Assembly: GCF_004770905.1 (NCBI RefSeq)
Contig: NZ_RQHT01000014.1
Location: 1-64,000 of the forward strand
Reading direction: 5' to 3'
Source of the DNA: Leptospira bandrabouensis
GTDB lineage: Bacteria; Spirochaetota; Leptospiria; Leptospirales; Leptospiraceae
DNA length: 64,000 nt
Shown: one piece after another, positions 16,864-26,637 of the stretch
Position numbering within the stretch: the first letter of the stretch is position 1
Layout: each line of letters starts with the position of its first letter
The notes under the pieces: model-generated
Told to the model about the DNA's origin: nothing
Database searches by the model: none
Seen by the model: only the letters and a program-made list of their open reading frames with translations
Program-made: the position numbers and the translations under genes

Positions 16864-17160
16864 ATGGAATGGGAAAAAATACTTCGCGATGCGGTGAAAG
16901 AAAATTCAATTAAGGAATTGTATCTCAGAAAGGTACCTTCTTTAAAAACCTGCGAAGATTGGAATAAGGTCGTAGAAGTGGGAACAGTAGACCACAAAAC
17001 GAAGTATGCTTATTATAAGGGTGGACTTGTTAAATATGGAGAAAGGTTGTTCTTTGTCACACAAGAACGTTTGGATGCAGTTTCTCCCTTTCGTAAATGG
17101 GATTTCAAAAACAAAATCAAAGTGACCGACCCAGAACTTGCTGCTGGCGAAAAAAAATAA
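16864..17160 (+). CDS. Small conserved-looking protein, unknown function
   Basis: 98 residues, acidic and basic residues mixed, no signal peptide or membrane segment. The start has a GGAAAGAAAGG purine-rich stretch upstream. The gene lies 25 bases after lnt on the same strand and ends at a bidirectional terminator, so it is probably the last gene of the lif-lnt transcript. Codon use and length support a real gene. I do not recognise the family. Confidence 0.6.
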   Translation: MEWEKILRDAVKENSIKELYLRKVPSLKTCEDWNKVVEVGTVDHKTKYAYYKGGLVKYGERLFFVTQERLDAVSPFRKWDFKNKIKVTDPELAAGEKK

Positions 17161-17207
17161 ATTCCTTCACTGGAATTTACTTCCTTCAAGGTACATTTGC
17201 CGTACAT

Positions 17208-17238
17208 AAAAAAAGACCAACACTAGTTGGTCTTTTTT
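17208..17238. terminator. Bidirectional terminator between convergent genes
   Basis: AAAAGACCAAC, the loop ACTA and GTTGGTCTTTT form a perfect stem with A and T runs on both sides. It lies between the plus-strand small gene and the minus-strand XPB-like gene and would stop transcription from either. Confidence 0.85.
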
Positions 17239-17262
17239 CTTATTGGTGGATCGAATCTTAAA

Positions 17263-19263
17263 CTAACGATTCAATCGAATGATCATGTTTAATTTTTCTG
17301 CAATGGCTATAACTTCCATCACCTTCGATTTTTCGATAATGATTCCTGTTGGGCTCACTTCTTCCAAAACAAATTTTTTGCCTTTGATTTGACCCAAAAG
17401 AAGTTCCATCACCTGAGAATCTTTGGTTCTAAGGAGAACGGAGTCTTCTGTAATGGTAACGATAGGAAGGTTATTACCCCAATCATCCAATAAGAAGAGT
17501 AAGTTCTGTGCAAGTTCTGCTTTCGATGATTCTCTTAAAAAATGAATGAACGTTTCTTTATCATAACCAAGCAAAATCCCCAATTGGAAACTATCTTTAG
17601 TTAGTAAAAAAGTATAAACTCTATCGTAATCTTTTAACTCACAGAAAGCTTTTAATAAATGAATTCCATGTAAAGAAACTCGATCAGGGAAAGCAATGAT
17701 CGAGAAGTCAGGGTTGATGGTAATTCCACCTTTTTCAGTCACCGTAACCAGAGGTTCGTGGTTGAAATAGTGGGCACCAAGCTCGGAAAGGCTAAGGTTT
17801 CTTTGTGGATATTCTACTTCAATAAGACCAAAGAGTTGTAAGTAAAAGATAGCAGAAATGATTTCTTTACGTAAGTCTGCTAAATCCTCTTCATAAGTTT
17901 TGATCTGAAATGTTGGTGAAAAAACCAAATGGTCACGAATGATATGAGAAAAAATCACTGAACTGTTGATCTTTCCATGTGCCATTATGAGTTTTACAGT
18001 TTTATCCAAAATTCCTTTTTCGTAGAACGGAACTTCGGTGGCAGTAAATACTTCTGCTGGATTGAGACGACGAGTCCTTGCTTCATTCACTTCATGAATC
18101 ACGAGCTTCATGATTTCAAAGATGTCTTTCTTTAGAAATTCATCAGTTTCTTGAATGAGAATTACGTTTTCACCTTTGATATCCACATATCCTAAAAGTT
18201 TTAAGATAGGAAGGATCAGTTCAATTTGATACACCTGACTTTTTTCAGGAAAAATTTCTATATCAGGAGATAAAAGTTCCGTTTCCGTTCTTTTGTGATC
18301 TGCTTGTTTGATTTTTCCAGATTTTGCAAGGTTCAAACCCTTACGTGAAATATACGAAATGAGTTTTTTTACGTTTAAGAAAAAATCGAGACCATTGGCA
18401 GAAATTTTTTCCTGACGAACGCGGGTTCCTTTTTTTACAGGAGGTAAAATAGGAGAAAACTGCAAAAACTCCAAAATTTCTTTCGGGATCACAATGACCC
18501 GAATGAATTTATCTTCTACATAATATAAATCACGAACTAAATAAAGAGATGTAAGATGTGGGATAGTTTGTTCAAACCTACCACGATTCACCGTGATGTA
18601 ATTACGAATGGTATTTGCTTCAATGACACCACCGTGAATATATATTTGGTGAAGGACATCTTTATCAAAATCAGAAAGGCCATCGATTAACTTTTGAAGG
18701 AACTCTTGTTCGAGAGCATTCTTTAAAAATGTTTCAATGTGTTCGCCTTTTTTGGCACCAACAGCTTCTTTCCATTCTTCTGGAAGTTCTGCTAGTGTTG
18801 CTTTGTGTAAGGCCTTCTCAATAGAGAATTTAAACTTTTCACCCTTAGGATTTGTTTCTACTTTGATGAGTTTTAAGTATTCATCATAAGTATGATATTT
18901 ATCTAAATTGTTAGTAAGACGTTCGCGGTTCTTTCTTTGGTAAAGAAGGTAGTACTTTCTAAGTACGTTCAGTTCCATCTCCACGTTAATGGGAGGGATG
19001 TTGACCTTTCTAGAAATTTCACCGAGTGTCATAACCCCTTTGTTCTTTAAAATGGAGGTCAGAATGTTGACTTGGAGGGGTGTGAACTTTTCCAGAATCC
19101 CTTTTAGGTAAAATTCGTTCTGGAAAATCTCCATGAGGCCCAAAATAGTCGATTTTTTGTCCTTTCCTGGGATCTTTTGGATGTTCCAAAGGCTTGCGAT
19201 TTTTTTGATCTCGTTGAGATCGAGTTTCTCTAACTCTTGGTACAGGACAGTTTCTTGGCTCAT
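17263..19263 (-). CDS. XPB/Ssl2 helicase-associated-domain protein without motor
   Basis: 666 residues, cytoplasmic, no Walker motifs. The C-terminal third resembles the XPB 'helicase C_3' region: [54 protein letters not shown] and a following LLDDWG. The first 120 residues look like winged-helix units ([30 protein letters not shown]). In eukaryotic XPB and bacterial homologues this region precedes a DEAD-type motor, which is absent here, so it may be a DNA-binding or regulatory relative. The gene stands alone between a terminator and the divergent UbiB gene. Confidence 0.65.
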   Translation of the reverse strand: MSQETVLYQELEKLDLNEIKKIASLWNIQKIPGKDKKSTILGLMEIFQNEFYLKGILEKFTPLQVNILTSILKNKGVMTLGEISRKVNIPPINVEMELNVLRKYYLLYQRKNRERLTNNLDKYHTYDEYLKLIKVETNPKGEKFKFSIEKALHKATLAELPEEWKEAVGAKKGEHIETFLKNALEQEFLQKLIDGLSDFDKDVLHQIYIHGGVIEANTIRNYITVNRGRFEQTIPHLTSLYLVRDLYYVEDKFIRVIVIPKEILEFLQFSPILPPVKKGTRVRQEKISANGLDFFLNVKKLISYISRKGLNLAKSGKIKQADHKRTETELLSPDIEIFPEKSQVYQIELILPILKLLGYVDIKGENVILIQETDEFLKKDIFEIMKLVIHEVNEARTRRLNPAEVFTATEVPFYEKGILDKTVKLIMAHGKINSSVIFSHIIRDHLVFSPTFQIKTYEEDLADLRKEIISAIFYLQLFGLIEVEYPQRNLSLSELGAHYFNHEPLVTVTEKGGITINPDFSIIAFPDRVSLHGIHLLKAFCELKDYDRVYTFLLTKDSFQLGILLGYDKETFIHFLRESSKAELAQNLLFLLDDWGNNLPIVTITEDSVLLRTKDSQVMELLLGQIKGKKFVLEEVSPTGIIIEKSKVMEVIAIAEKLNMIIRLNR

Positions 19264-19378
19264 GGTTGCGATTTGATAAGTTTTTGATTGAGACCTATTC
19301 CTGCAACTCTATTTCAATTGCAGGATCGAAGGGGATTTTCTCGTTTCCAATCCCGATTTAGGTCTCAAACTAGGACGT

Positions 19379-20677
19379 ATGGATTCTCTTTCTGAAATCG
19401 TTTCTTTCGGCTGGCAATCGAGCCTACGAGTCGCCCATTCCAGTTTTGTGTTCACTTCTAGGGCGATTGGGATTTTGGCCCAACTTGCCAAAGGAAACCC
19501 CAACCATAGAGAAATCGCCATTACCCTCCGAGAGGCATTTTCTGACCTGGGAGCCACCTATATCAAACTGGGGCAATTCATTGCAAGTGCCCCTTCCTTG
19601 TTTCCCAAAGAGTACGTAGAGGAAATGCAGGTTTGTTTGGATTCAGTGCGGCCCGTTGCATTTCGGGACATTCGATCCTCCGTTGAACGAGAATTGGGTG
19701 GTAAACTCGAAACTTTGTTCCATAGTTTTGATGAAACCCCTCTGGCTTCTGCATCCATTGCTCAAGTCCATGCGGCTGTCACAAAGGAAGGTTTGGATGT
19801 AGTAGTAAAAGTCCAAAGACCTGACGTTCACCTAACGCTAAAAACTGATATGCAGATTTTGAAAATCCTTACAAAGATTTTAGAAATCATTGCTCCTGAA
19901 TTTAAAAAATCAGGACTTACAGCTATGTTTGAAGAATTTCAAACATCCATCTTACAGGAAATAGATTTTATACAAGAAGCAAAAAATATTGAAGAGTTTG
20001 AAGATTACCTTTTGCGAGTGAAAGAATCTAGAGCGAGAGTTCCCAGAGTATACCACACCCTATCCACAAAGAAAGTTTTGACTATGGAAAGATTTTATGG
20101 AGTGCCTATCACCGATGAAGTCGGCCTTCGTAAGTTCACAAACAATCCAAGAAAAATTTTAAGTGATGCCTTAGAAATTTGGTTTTCTTCTCTATCCAAC
20201 CAAGGTTTTTTTCATGCCGATGTTCACGCTGGAAATCTTATGATTTTAAAAGATGGAACCATTGGATTTATCGATTTTGGAATCGTGGGAAGAATTTCTC
20301 CTAAAATTTGGAAAGGTCTTATGTTATTTACCCAAGGAATTGGCATCGGCGAACCTACGTTAGTGGCAAAAGGATTAGTAGAAATGGATTCTACTGATAG
20401 CGGAGTGAATCCTACTGTACTCGCAAAAGAATTAGATTCTGTTTTTAATGAATTAGAATCAGTTTATGTTCATTTGACCGATAATGAGATATTTGACGAA
20501 TCCAGGGTAAATCGAATTATGTACGAGATGAAGGAAATTGCCGAAAAAAATGGACTAAAAATCCCAAGAGAATTTGCTCTTCTCATGAAACAAATGTTAT
20601 ACTTTGATAGATATGTGAAGTCGATTGCACCAGAAATCAATTTATTCCGTGACACACAAAAATTTGCAATCTCATAA
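19379..20677 (+). CDS. ABC1/UbiB/ADCK family atypical kinase
   Basis: 432 residues. It carries the family's K-x-G-Q motif (IKLGQ, 62-66), the alanine-rich nucleotide loop ASASIAQVH (123-131), VVVKVQRP with Lys144, HADVHAGN and the metal-binding DFG. Family members support ubiquinone or menaquinone biosynthesis as atypical ATPases or kinases. The C-terminal membrane segments of UbiB proper are not evident. feoA starts ten bases after its stop, making a UbiB-feoA-feoB transcript likely. The link to iron is positional only. Confidence 0.9.
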   Translation: MDSLSEIVSFGWQSSLRVAHSSFVFTSRAIGILAQLAKGNPNHREIAITLREAFSDLGATYIKLGQFIASAPSLFPKEYVEEMQVCLDSVRPVAFRDIRSSVERELGGKLETLFHSFDETPLASASIAQVHAAVTKEGLDVVVKVQRPDVHLTLKTDMQILKILTKILEIIAPEFKKSGLTAMFEEFQTSILQEIDFIQEAKNIEEFEDYLLRVKESRARVPRVYHTLSTKKVLTMERFYGVPITDEVGLRKFTNNPRKILSDALEIWFSSLSNQGFFHADVHAGNLMILKDGTIGFIDFGIVGRISPKIWKGLMLFTQGIGIGEPTLVAKGLVEMDSTDSGVNPTVLAKELDSVFNELESVYVHLTDNEIFDESRVNRIMYEMKEIAEKNGLKIPREFALLMKQMLYFDRYVKSIAPEINLFRDTQKFAIS

Positions 20678-20687
20678 GCCAAAGATA

Positions 20688-20927
20688 ATGACAATACAAG
20701 ATTTAAAAATTGGAGAAACAGCAGCGATTGTTTCCTTAGATTCCAGACAACTGCCAAGACCAATGTTAACCGAGTTATTAGAACTGGGTTTTTTCCCCGG
20801 TGCAGAAATCACACTCAAAGGAAAATCATCACTACTCGGTAAAATGATTTGTGATCTTAACGGAACCACAATAGCCTTACGAATCCAAGATGGAAAAGCC
20901 ATAGAGATTAAATTAAAACAATCATGA
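20688..20927 (+). CDS. feoA: FeoA ferrous iron transport accessory protein
   Basis: 79 residues from the ATG at 20688. An in-frame start at 20625 would overlap the UbiB gene and add a non-conserved extension. The protein has the SH3-like FeoA fold: IGETAAIVSLD, LLELGFFPGAEITLKGK and GTTIALRIQDGKAIEI. FeoA binds the GTPase FeoB in the cytoplasm and is needed for Fe(II) uptake. Its last four bases overlap the feoB start (ATGA). Confidence 0.92.
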   Translation: MTIQDLKIGETAAIVSLDSRQLPRPMLTELLELGFFPGAEITLKGKSSLLGKMICDLNGTTIALRIQDGKAIEIKLKQS

Positions 20928-22993
20928 AAGAAAATCGAATTTATTTAGTTGGAAATCCTAATTGTGGGAAATCAACTTTATTCAACCAACTTACAGGCCT
21001 AAAACAAAAAACAGGAAACTTCAGTGGAGTTACCGTCGAAAAAAGAGAAGGAACTCTAAATCTAGATAACGTTGACTGGACTATCACCGACTTACCAGGC
21101 ACATACGGTCTTGGGGGAGTTGCGGAAGATAAAAAAATTGCTTACGAAGTATTACTTTCAAGAAAACCAGAAGAACAAGTAATTTATGTTTTAGATGCTC
21201 TGAATTTAGAACGGGGACTTCAGTTTTTACTACAAATTATTGATATGGGTGTTCCAACACTTGTAGTTTTGACTATGAAAGATGTGTTGGAGAAAAAAAG
21301 AATTCAATTGGATTTAGAAAATTTAAAAAAATCCATTGGACTTCAATTTGTTTTGGTCAATGCAAAATCTGGTGAAGGGATTGAAAATTTAAAAGAGATT
21401 CTAAAAAATCCAAATAGTTTTCAGAAACGCCCTCGATTATGGACTTGGGGATCAAAAGAAGAAACTTTTTTGTCTACCGCAAAACAAAAGCTAGGTATTA
21501 ATACAAATGAAGCAGAATTCTTTTTATCACAATCGCTCAAGTTTATCAATAAAGATCCTCACTTAAGTGACAAACGTTATTTCACAAAGTTTCCAGAAGA
21601 AACACAAAACTGGTTACAATCCACTGTAGAGGGAAAAGGTTTTCATTTTTACTACGAAGAAGAAATGATCCATCGCTCCTTTTTTATTAAAAAAGTTTTG
21701 GCAAGTGTAATCACCTACCCAAAATCCATTCCCGGCAGTTGGGAAGAAAAATTAGATCGTCTTTTATTACACCCAATCCTTGGTTTTCTTTGTTTTTTCC
21801 TTTTGATGGGACTTCTATTTCAAAGTTTATTTAGTTTTGCAGAACTTCCTATGGATTTAATTGAATCTGGGATCACAAACTTACAATCATTTGTTGAAAG
21901 TTTCCTAGATGATGGACTTTTAAAATCTTTAATTTCAGAAGGGATCATTGGTGGTGTAGGAAGTGTTATCGTATTTATTCCTCAGATTGCACTTTTATTC
22001 CTATTCATAGGGATTTTAGAAGAATCTGGTTATTTAGCACGCGCTAGTTTCTTAATGGACCGAATAATGGGAAAATTTGGATTATCTGGAAAGTCTTTTA
22101 TTCCTTTACTTTCATCTGCCGCTTGTGCCGTTCCAGCGATTCTTGGAACAAGAACCATAGAAAACAAATCAGACCGTTTTACAACGATTATGGTATCACC
22201 TCTCATTATGTGTTCAGCAAGGTATCCTGTTTACATTTTAATTGTGGGAACTGTTTTTAGTTTTCCCCCTGTGTTTGGAATATTTAATATCCAAGGGTTT
22301 GTTCTTTTCTCTATGTTTTCTCTTGGTATGATTGTTAGTTTTGGGTTTGCCCTTCTTTTCCGAAAAACTGTCTTTAAAGAAGATGCCTCTTATTTTGTTA
22401 TGGAACTTCCCAGATACAATCTTCCTTCTGCGAGAAGTTTATTTCATACAGTATATGCAAAGGTAAAATCATTTTTATCAACCGCAGGGCAGATCATATT
22501 GTACATTTCTGTTTTACTTTGGTTTTTAAGTCACTTCCCCGCTGAATACAAAAATAACGAATGGAAAACAAGTCCCATTGAAACATCTTATATAGGTACC
22601 ATTGGTAAGGGAATGGAACCGGCAATCCAACCGCTCGGTTTCGATTGGAAAATTGGGATCTCCATTTTAACATCTTTTGCAGCAAGAGAAGTAATGGTTT
22701 CCACCTTAGCTGTGCTATATGGTTCTGAAGAAAACGAAGAAGGGGAATCCCTCCGATCTATGCTTCGTACAGAAACAAAGGCCGATGGAAGCCTCGTTTG
22801 GACACCTCTTTCTGGACTTTCACTCCTTGTATTTTTTGCCTTTGCCAGTCAATGTATATCCACACTCGCTGTGACAAAAAAAGAAACAGGAACCATTTTT
22901 TGGCCGATTGTACAATTTTTATATATGACAACACTTGCCATTGGTTCCTCCTTTCTCATTTTCCAATTAGGAAAAATTTTAGGATTTTCTTAA
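20924..22993 (+). CDS. feoB: FeoB ferrous iron transporter GTPase
   Basis: 689 residues. The N-terminal G domain has GNPNCGKST (10-18), the switch threonine in NFSGVTVEK, DLPGT (56-60) and a G4 motif that reads TMKD (117-120) where most FeoB proteins have N-x-x-D. A GDI-like helical region follows, then about nine membrane segments in two repeated Gate units with SSAACAVPAI and SFAAREVMVSTLAV, including the cysteines usual in FeoB. It imports Fe(II) across the inner membrane. No Fur box could be identified with confidence upstream. The Asn to Thr change in G4 may alter nucleotide selectivity. Confidence 0.94.
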   Translation: MKENRIYLVGNPNCGKSTLFNQLTGLKQKTGNFSGVTVEKREGTLNLDNVDWTITDLPGTYGLGGVAEDKKIAYEVLLSRKPEEQVIYVLDALNLERGLQFLLQIIDMGVPTLVVLTMKDVLEKKRIQLDLENLKKSIGLQFVLVNAKSGEGIENLKEILKNPNSFQKRPRLWTWGSKEETFLSTAKQKLGINTNEAEFFLSQSLKFINKDPHLSDKRYFTKFPEETQNWLQSTVEGKGFHFYYEEEMIHRSFFIKKVLASVITYPKSIPGSWEEKLDRLLLHPILGFLCFFLLMGLLFQSLFSFAELPMDLIESGITNLQSFVESFLDDGLLKSLISEGIIGGVGSVIVFIPQIALLFLFIGILEESGYLARASFLMDRIMGKFGLSGKSFIPLLSSAACAVPAILGTRTIENKSDRFTTIMVSPLIMCSARYPVYILIVGTVFSFPPVFGIFNIQGFVLFSMFSLGMIVSFGFALLFRKTVFKEDASYFVMELPRYNLPSARSLFHTVYAKVKSFLSTAGQIILYISVLLWFLSHFPAEYKNNEWKTSPIETSYIGTIGKGMEPAIQPLGFDWKIGISILTSFAAREVMVSTLAVLYGSEENEEGESLRSMLRTETKADGSLVWTPLSGLSLLVFFAFASQCISTLAVTKKETGTIFWPIVQFLYMTTLAIGSSFLIFQLGKILGFS

Positions 22994-23024
22994 ATTGCCG
23001 ACAATGATCTAAAGAAGGGAACAC

Positions 23025-24017
23025 TTGGATTTTAAAATTGGATCAAAAACTCTTACAAGAAAATCAGAACCGTATTTAGTTGCTGAAATTGGACTAAACC
23101 ATAATTCTGATTTGGAAATTGGTAAACGAACAATCGCAAAAGCAAAAGAATCTGGGGCACACGCTGTCAAATTCCAAACCTATAGGACAGAAGAGTTCAT
23201 TGACTCTACAAACCCTGATGTAAAATTTCTTTTTGATATCTTCAAACAATACGAATTAAACGAATCGCAACATAAGGAATTCCAAAAAACTGCCTTAGAC
23301 TTAGGACTTGATTTTTTTTCTACCCCACTTTGTGAATCCGCTGTTGATTTGTTATGTGGATTAAATGTTCCTGTATTAAAAATCGCTTCTGGCGATATAG
23401 TTAATTTGCCTTTATTAAAAAAATCAATCCAATCAGGGAAACCTTTGATTGTTTCCACTGGTGCAGCATTGCCTGAAGAAATAACAAGAGCCATTTCTCT
23501 TTTTCAAACCAACCAAACAGAGGTTTGTTTACTTCATTGCGTTTCAATGTATCCCACACCACTCAATAAGGTAAATCTTAGATCCATTCCCTATTATTTA
23601 GATACAACAGACTATGTTGTGGGTTTTAGTGACCATTCGGATGGAACCTTGGCATCTTCCGTAGCCTGCGGTTTGGGTGCCGTGGTTTTTGAAAAACATT
23701 TTACCTTAGATCGAAATTTAGAAGGCCCCGATCATGGAATTTCCATGGATCCAATGACGTTTTCAAAATTGGCAAATGACTTAAAACTAAGTTTTGAAAT
23801 GGGTGGGGTGTATGGAAAAAACACACATCCTGAAGAAACCGGTGGTTGGTTCTACGGAAGAAGATCCTTATATAAAAAAGGAAATTCCGTTCTTAGTTTA
23901 AGACCGGCTTTACATACAAAAGATCAAAATGTTTTAAATTCCTGGGAGTTAGACCGCGTGGGAGATCCTTCCCTTTTACAAGAAGGACCGATTCGATTGG
24001 CACCTAGGTCTAAGTAG
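23025..24017 (+). CDS. neuB: NeuB-family N-acylneuraminate / nonulosonate synthase
   Basis: 330 residues. The TTG start at 23025 has AAGAAGGGA eight bases upstream. The TIM barrel shows AEIGLNHNSDLEIGK, KFQTY, ASGDIVNLPLL, LLHCVSMYPTP, GFSDHSDGT and FEKHFTLDR...GPDHGISMDP, the phosphoenolpyruvate and metal sites of sialic, legionaminic or pseudaminic acid synthases. The C-terminus is short and ends in a divergent RRSLYKKG segment where other members have an antifreeze-like SAF domain. Leptospira make nonulosonic acids. No other sugar genes are adjacent, so this copy is separated from any such cluster. Exact sugar unknown. Confidence 0.85.
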   Translation: MDFKIGSKTLTRKSEPYLVAEIGLNHNSDLEIGKRTIAKAKESGAHAVKFQTYRTEEFIDSTNPDVKFLFDIFKQYELNESQHKEFQKTALDLGLDFFSTPLCESAVDLLCGLNVPVLKIASGDIVNLPLLKKSIQSGKPLIVSTGAALPEEITRAISLFQTNQTEVCLLHCVSMYPTPLNKVNLRSIPYYLDTTDYVVGFSDHSDGTLASSVACGLGAVVFEKHFTLDRNLEGPDHGISMDPMTFSKLANDLKLSFEMGGVYGKNTHPEETGGWFYGRRSLYKKGNSVLSLRPALHTKDQNVLNSWELDRVGDPSLLQEGPIRLAPRSK

Positions 24018-24030
24018 GCGCCAAGTTAAA

Positions 24031-25266
24031 TTACATTTTCTGAATGATTTGTTCTAGAAGTGATTTTAGAAAAATTGGATTTGGAGTTCCACTTTCAATT
24101 TTTCTATCGTTCACATAAAGAGAAGGAGTCGATTGGATATTTAGCTTTTCGGCTTCATCAATCTCTGCATTCAATTGGTTTTGTGCATCTTTAGAAGCCA
24201 TACACGCTTTCAATGAATTGACATTGAGTCCAATAGAATTTGCTAAATTAACAACACTAGATCCTGAGTGAGCCACACCTTTTTCTAAGTTATCATATAA
24301 ACCACGATACATCGGTTCGAACTTTCCTTGTTTGTCGGCACAAATGGCTGCAATGGCTGCAACACAAGAGGTTGCCCCTGGCCTTGGTTGTTGCATAAGA
24401 CGGTTACAAGTTCCATCTAAAGGAAAATTTTTATAAACGACACGAACCATTCCATCATATTCGGAAAGAACTGTATGTAAGATATGGCTTGTATGCATAC
24501 AATGCCCACAATTATAGTCTGCATATTTTACAATAGTGATAGGTGCCTCTTTTTTACCAATAAAAGGATAACCTTCCACTTTGATTCCCAGTGTTGGTTC
24601 TTGAAAATAAGCCGCAATTTTTGATTGGATTTCTGCCGAATCCATTCCTCTGGAAGTGGCCAGTGTATTGGAATTGGATCCACTTACCCACATTTTGCTT
24701 GTCGCAAATCCAAGGGAAAAAGTGAAAAAATATACAAGAGCTGCCGTTGTCATTCCATCTTTGATTGCCAAAGGGAAATTAAGGGTTGGTTTACCTTCTG
24801 TTTTCCAAAGTAAAAACAAAATTACAAGAAGTGCAATGGTAACAATGTACGTGATGAAACATAGTTGGCAAATAGTTCCGATTATACCAACAGAGATTCC
24901 CAAAAGTATAAAATCAAAAACCAGTCCTAAAACCAAAATTGGAAATAAAAGAGAAATAAAATTTGAAACTTCTTCATTCGATTTAGCTCTAGTTACCAAA
25001 AAGAAAGAATATGTAATTAATCCGTAGAAACCAAATCCAAGTAAGGCGATAGGAACATTTCCTAAAAAAGGCACCCCTGGAATCGCCGAATAAGAACTCT
25101 CTGCTACTTTTAAACAGGAGTCACCTCCACCTAACGCAGAACAGGCAGAACTAGCAACATTTTCAGTTCCAATTCCAAAATATTCAATTGCCAATAGGAA
25201 AGAGACGATGAGTCCAATGGCTCCACCAATCACTCCTGCTAATGCTAAATTCTTACGATTCATCAA
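24031..25266 (-). CDS. VKOR-DsbA fusion (disulfide bond formation)
   Basis: 411 residues. The N-terminal half is a vitamin K epoxide reductase-type membrane domain with about five helices, loop cysteines Cys42 and Cys51 and the redox site CQLC (133-136). The C-terminal half is a periplasmic thioredoxin-fold DsbA domain with CGHC (253-256) and the cis-proline region TPSLYVN. Together they would oxidise periplasmic thiols and pass electrons to quinone, replacing DsbA and DsbB. The start overlaps the hisA stop by four bases, so it is at the end of the histidine operon. Secreted cysteine-rich proteins in this window are plausible clients. Confidence 0.92.
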   Translation of the reverse strand: MMNRKNLALAGVIGGAIGLIVSFLLAIEYFGIGTENVASSACSALGGGDSCLKVAESSYSAIPGVPFLGNVPIALLGFGFYGLITYSFFLVTRAKSNEEVSNFISLLFPILVLGLVFDFILLGISVGIIGTICQLCFITYIVTIALLVILFLLWKTEGKPTLNFPLAIKDGMTTAALVYFFTFSLGFATSKMWVSGSNSNTLATSRGMDSAEIQSKIAAYFQEPTLGIKVEGYPFIGKKEAPITIVKYADYNCGHCMHTSHILHTVLSEYDGMVRVVYKNFPLDGTCNRLMQQPRPGATSCVAAIAAICADKQGKFEPMYRGLYDNLEKGVAHSGSSVVNLANSIGLNVNSLKACMASKDAQNQLNAEIDEAEKLNIQSTPSLYVNDRKIESGTPNPIFLKSLLEQIIQKM

Positions 25267-26009
25267 TTTTCATTCCTCTTCTTACTTAGAATCCTGATAC
25301 TTTCTTTTAGGTCTAATTTTCCTTCATAAATGGCTTTTCCCGTGATGGCCCCAAAAAGTTTCCCATGGGAAACCTCATATAAATTCACCAAATCCTCGAT
25401 AGAGGATACTCCTCCCGAAGCCACAAGTTGCAAATCAGGAAACAGTGATAACAACTCTAAATACACGGCAGTATTAGGCCCTGCCATCATTCCATCTTTC
25501 GAGATATCGGTAAAAATCACATGCCGGACTCCCATCAAATACATTTTTTTTAAAAAATCAGTGTATTTGATTCCGGAGTTAGTTTCCCAACCTTTGGTGC
25601 GAACCAATCCATCTTTGGCATCCACTCCAATCACAATGCGGTCTGGGCCGTAGGTTTTTAAACCTTGTTCTACCACTGACGGGTCTTCCACAGCCACAGT
25701 TCCTAGAATGAACCTAGACACCCCTAACCCATCATAAAACTTCATGTTCTCTAAAGAACGAATCCCACCGCCTAGCTCTAATTCTACGGAGCAGTTAGCT
25801 TTGATTTTGCGGATGGCAACTTCATTTTCTGACTTTCCCGTTTTAGCAGCGTTTAAATCCACAATATGAATCAGAGTGGCACCTTGTTCTTCAAAAACTT
25901 GGATCATTTTTTCTGGCTCAGAAGAATAAACTGTTTTTTTAGAATAATCTCCTTGGAGTAAACGGACAGCTTCGTTATCTAAAAGGTCAATGGCAGGTAA
26001 TACTAACAT
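25263..26009 (-). CDS. hisA: HisA phosphoribosylformimino-AICAR-P isomerase
   Basis: 248 residues, a TIM barrel with the HisA signature at the N-terminus (LVLPAIDLLDNEAVRLLQGDY), the acid pair (Asp8 and the aspartate in IVIGVDAKDGLV), paired phosphate sites (ELGGGIRS and ASGGVSS) and FTDISKDGMMAGPN. It performs the fourth step of histidine synthesis. It follows hisH by one base on the minus strand. The closely related hisF is not in this window. Confidence 0.95.
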   Translation of the reverse strand: MLVLPAIDLLDNEAVRLLQGDYSKKTVYSSEPEKMIQVFEEQGATLIHIVDLNAAKTGKSENEVAIRKIKANCSVELELGGGIRSLENMKFYDGLGVSRFILGTVAVEDPSVVEQGLKTYGPDRIVIGVDAKDGLVRTKGWETNSGIKYTDFLKKMYLMGVRHVIFTDISKDGMMAGPNTAVYLELLSLFPDLQLVASGGVSSIEDLVNLYEVSHGKLFGAITGKAIYEGKLDLKESIRILSKKRNEN

Positions 26010-26010
26010 A

Positions 26011-26637
26011 TTAAAGTTCTATAAAATTTTTCAGGATTCCAAGACCTGTTTTATCTGATTTTTCAGGATGGAACTGAGTTCCAAATACGTTTTCTTTTTC
26101 TACTACGGCAGGAAAGGATTCTCCATAGTAATGGCAGTTAGCTGTGATATCCAACCTGTCAACACCTACTGGTCTATAAGAATGGATAAAATACATAAAG
26201 GATTCGTTCGGAATCCCTTTCAGTAATTTTGTATTTTTAGCTTTGATATCGAATAGTTTGTTCCAACCCATATGGGGAACTTTTAAGTTTTGTTTACCTT
26301 CAAACTTTCTAATTTTACCACGGATAAATCCTAAGCCAGGAATGGTGGTTCCCACTTTCGAAGTTTCATCCGAGTCTTCGAATAACACTTGGTAGCCGAT
26401 ACAAATCCCAAACAAAGGTTTTTTTGCCGCAACATGATCTTTTAATACAGAGGAAAATCCAGCTTCATCTAAGTTTTGCATGGCTTTATCAAAATGGCCA
26501 TCCCCAGGCAGAATAATTTTATCTGCTTTTTTTACTGTTTCGATATCACTGGTGAATTGAAAATCATTCGTATAAAGGGAAACTGCTTTTAATAGGGAAT
26601 GGATATTCCCCATTCCAAAATCTAAAACTGCGATCAC
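26011..26637 (-). CDS. hisH: HisH glutamine amidotransferase subunit of IGP synthase
   Basis: 208 residues, a class I glutamine amidotransferase. The nucleophile cysteine lies in [13 protein letters not shown], and the His-Glu pair is in [10 protein letters not shown]. With HisF it makes imidazole glycerol phosphate and AICAR, supplying ammonia from glutamine. Its start overlaps the hisB stop by four bases, and hisA follows at once. The HisF partner must be encoded elsewhere. Confidence 0.95.
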   Translation of the reverse strand: MIAVLDFGMGNIHSLLKAVSLYTNDFQFTSDIETVKKADKIILPGDGHFDKAMQNLDEAGFSSVLKDHVAAKKPLFGICIGYQVLFEDSDETSKVGTTIPGLGFIRGKIRKFEGKQNLKVPHMGWNKLFDIKAKNTKLLKGIPNESFMYFIHSYRPVGVDRLDITANCHYYGESFPAVVEKENVFGTQFHPEKSDKTGLGILKNFIEL

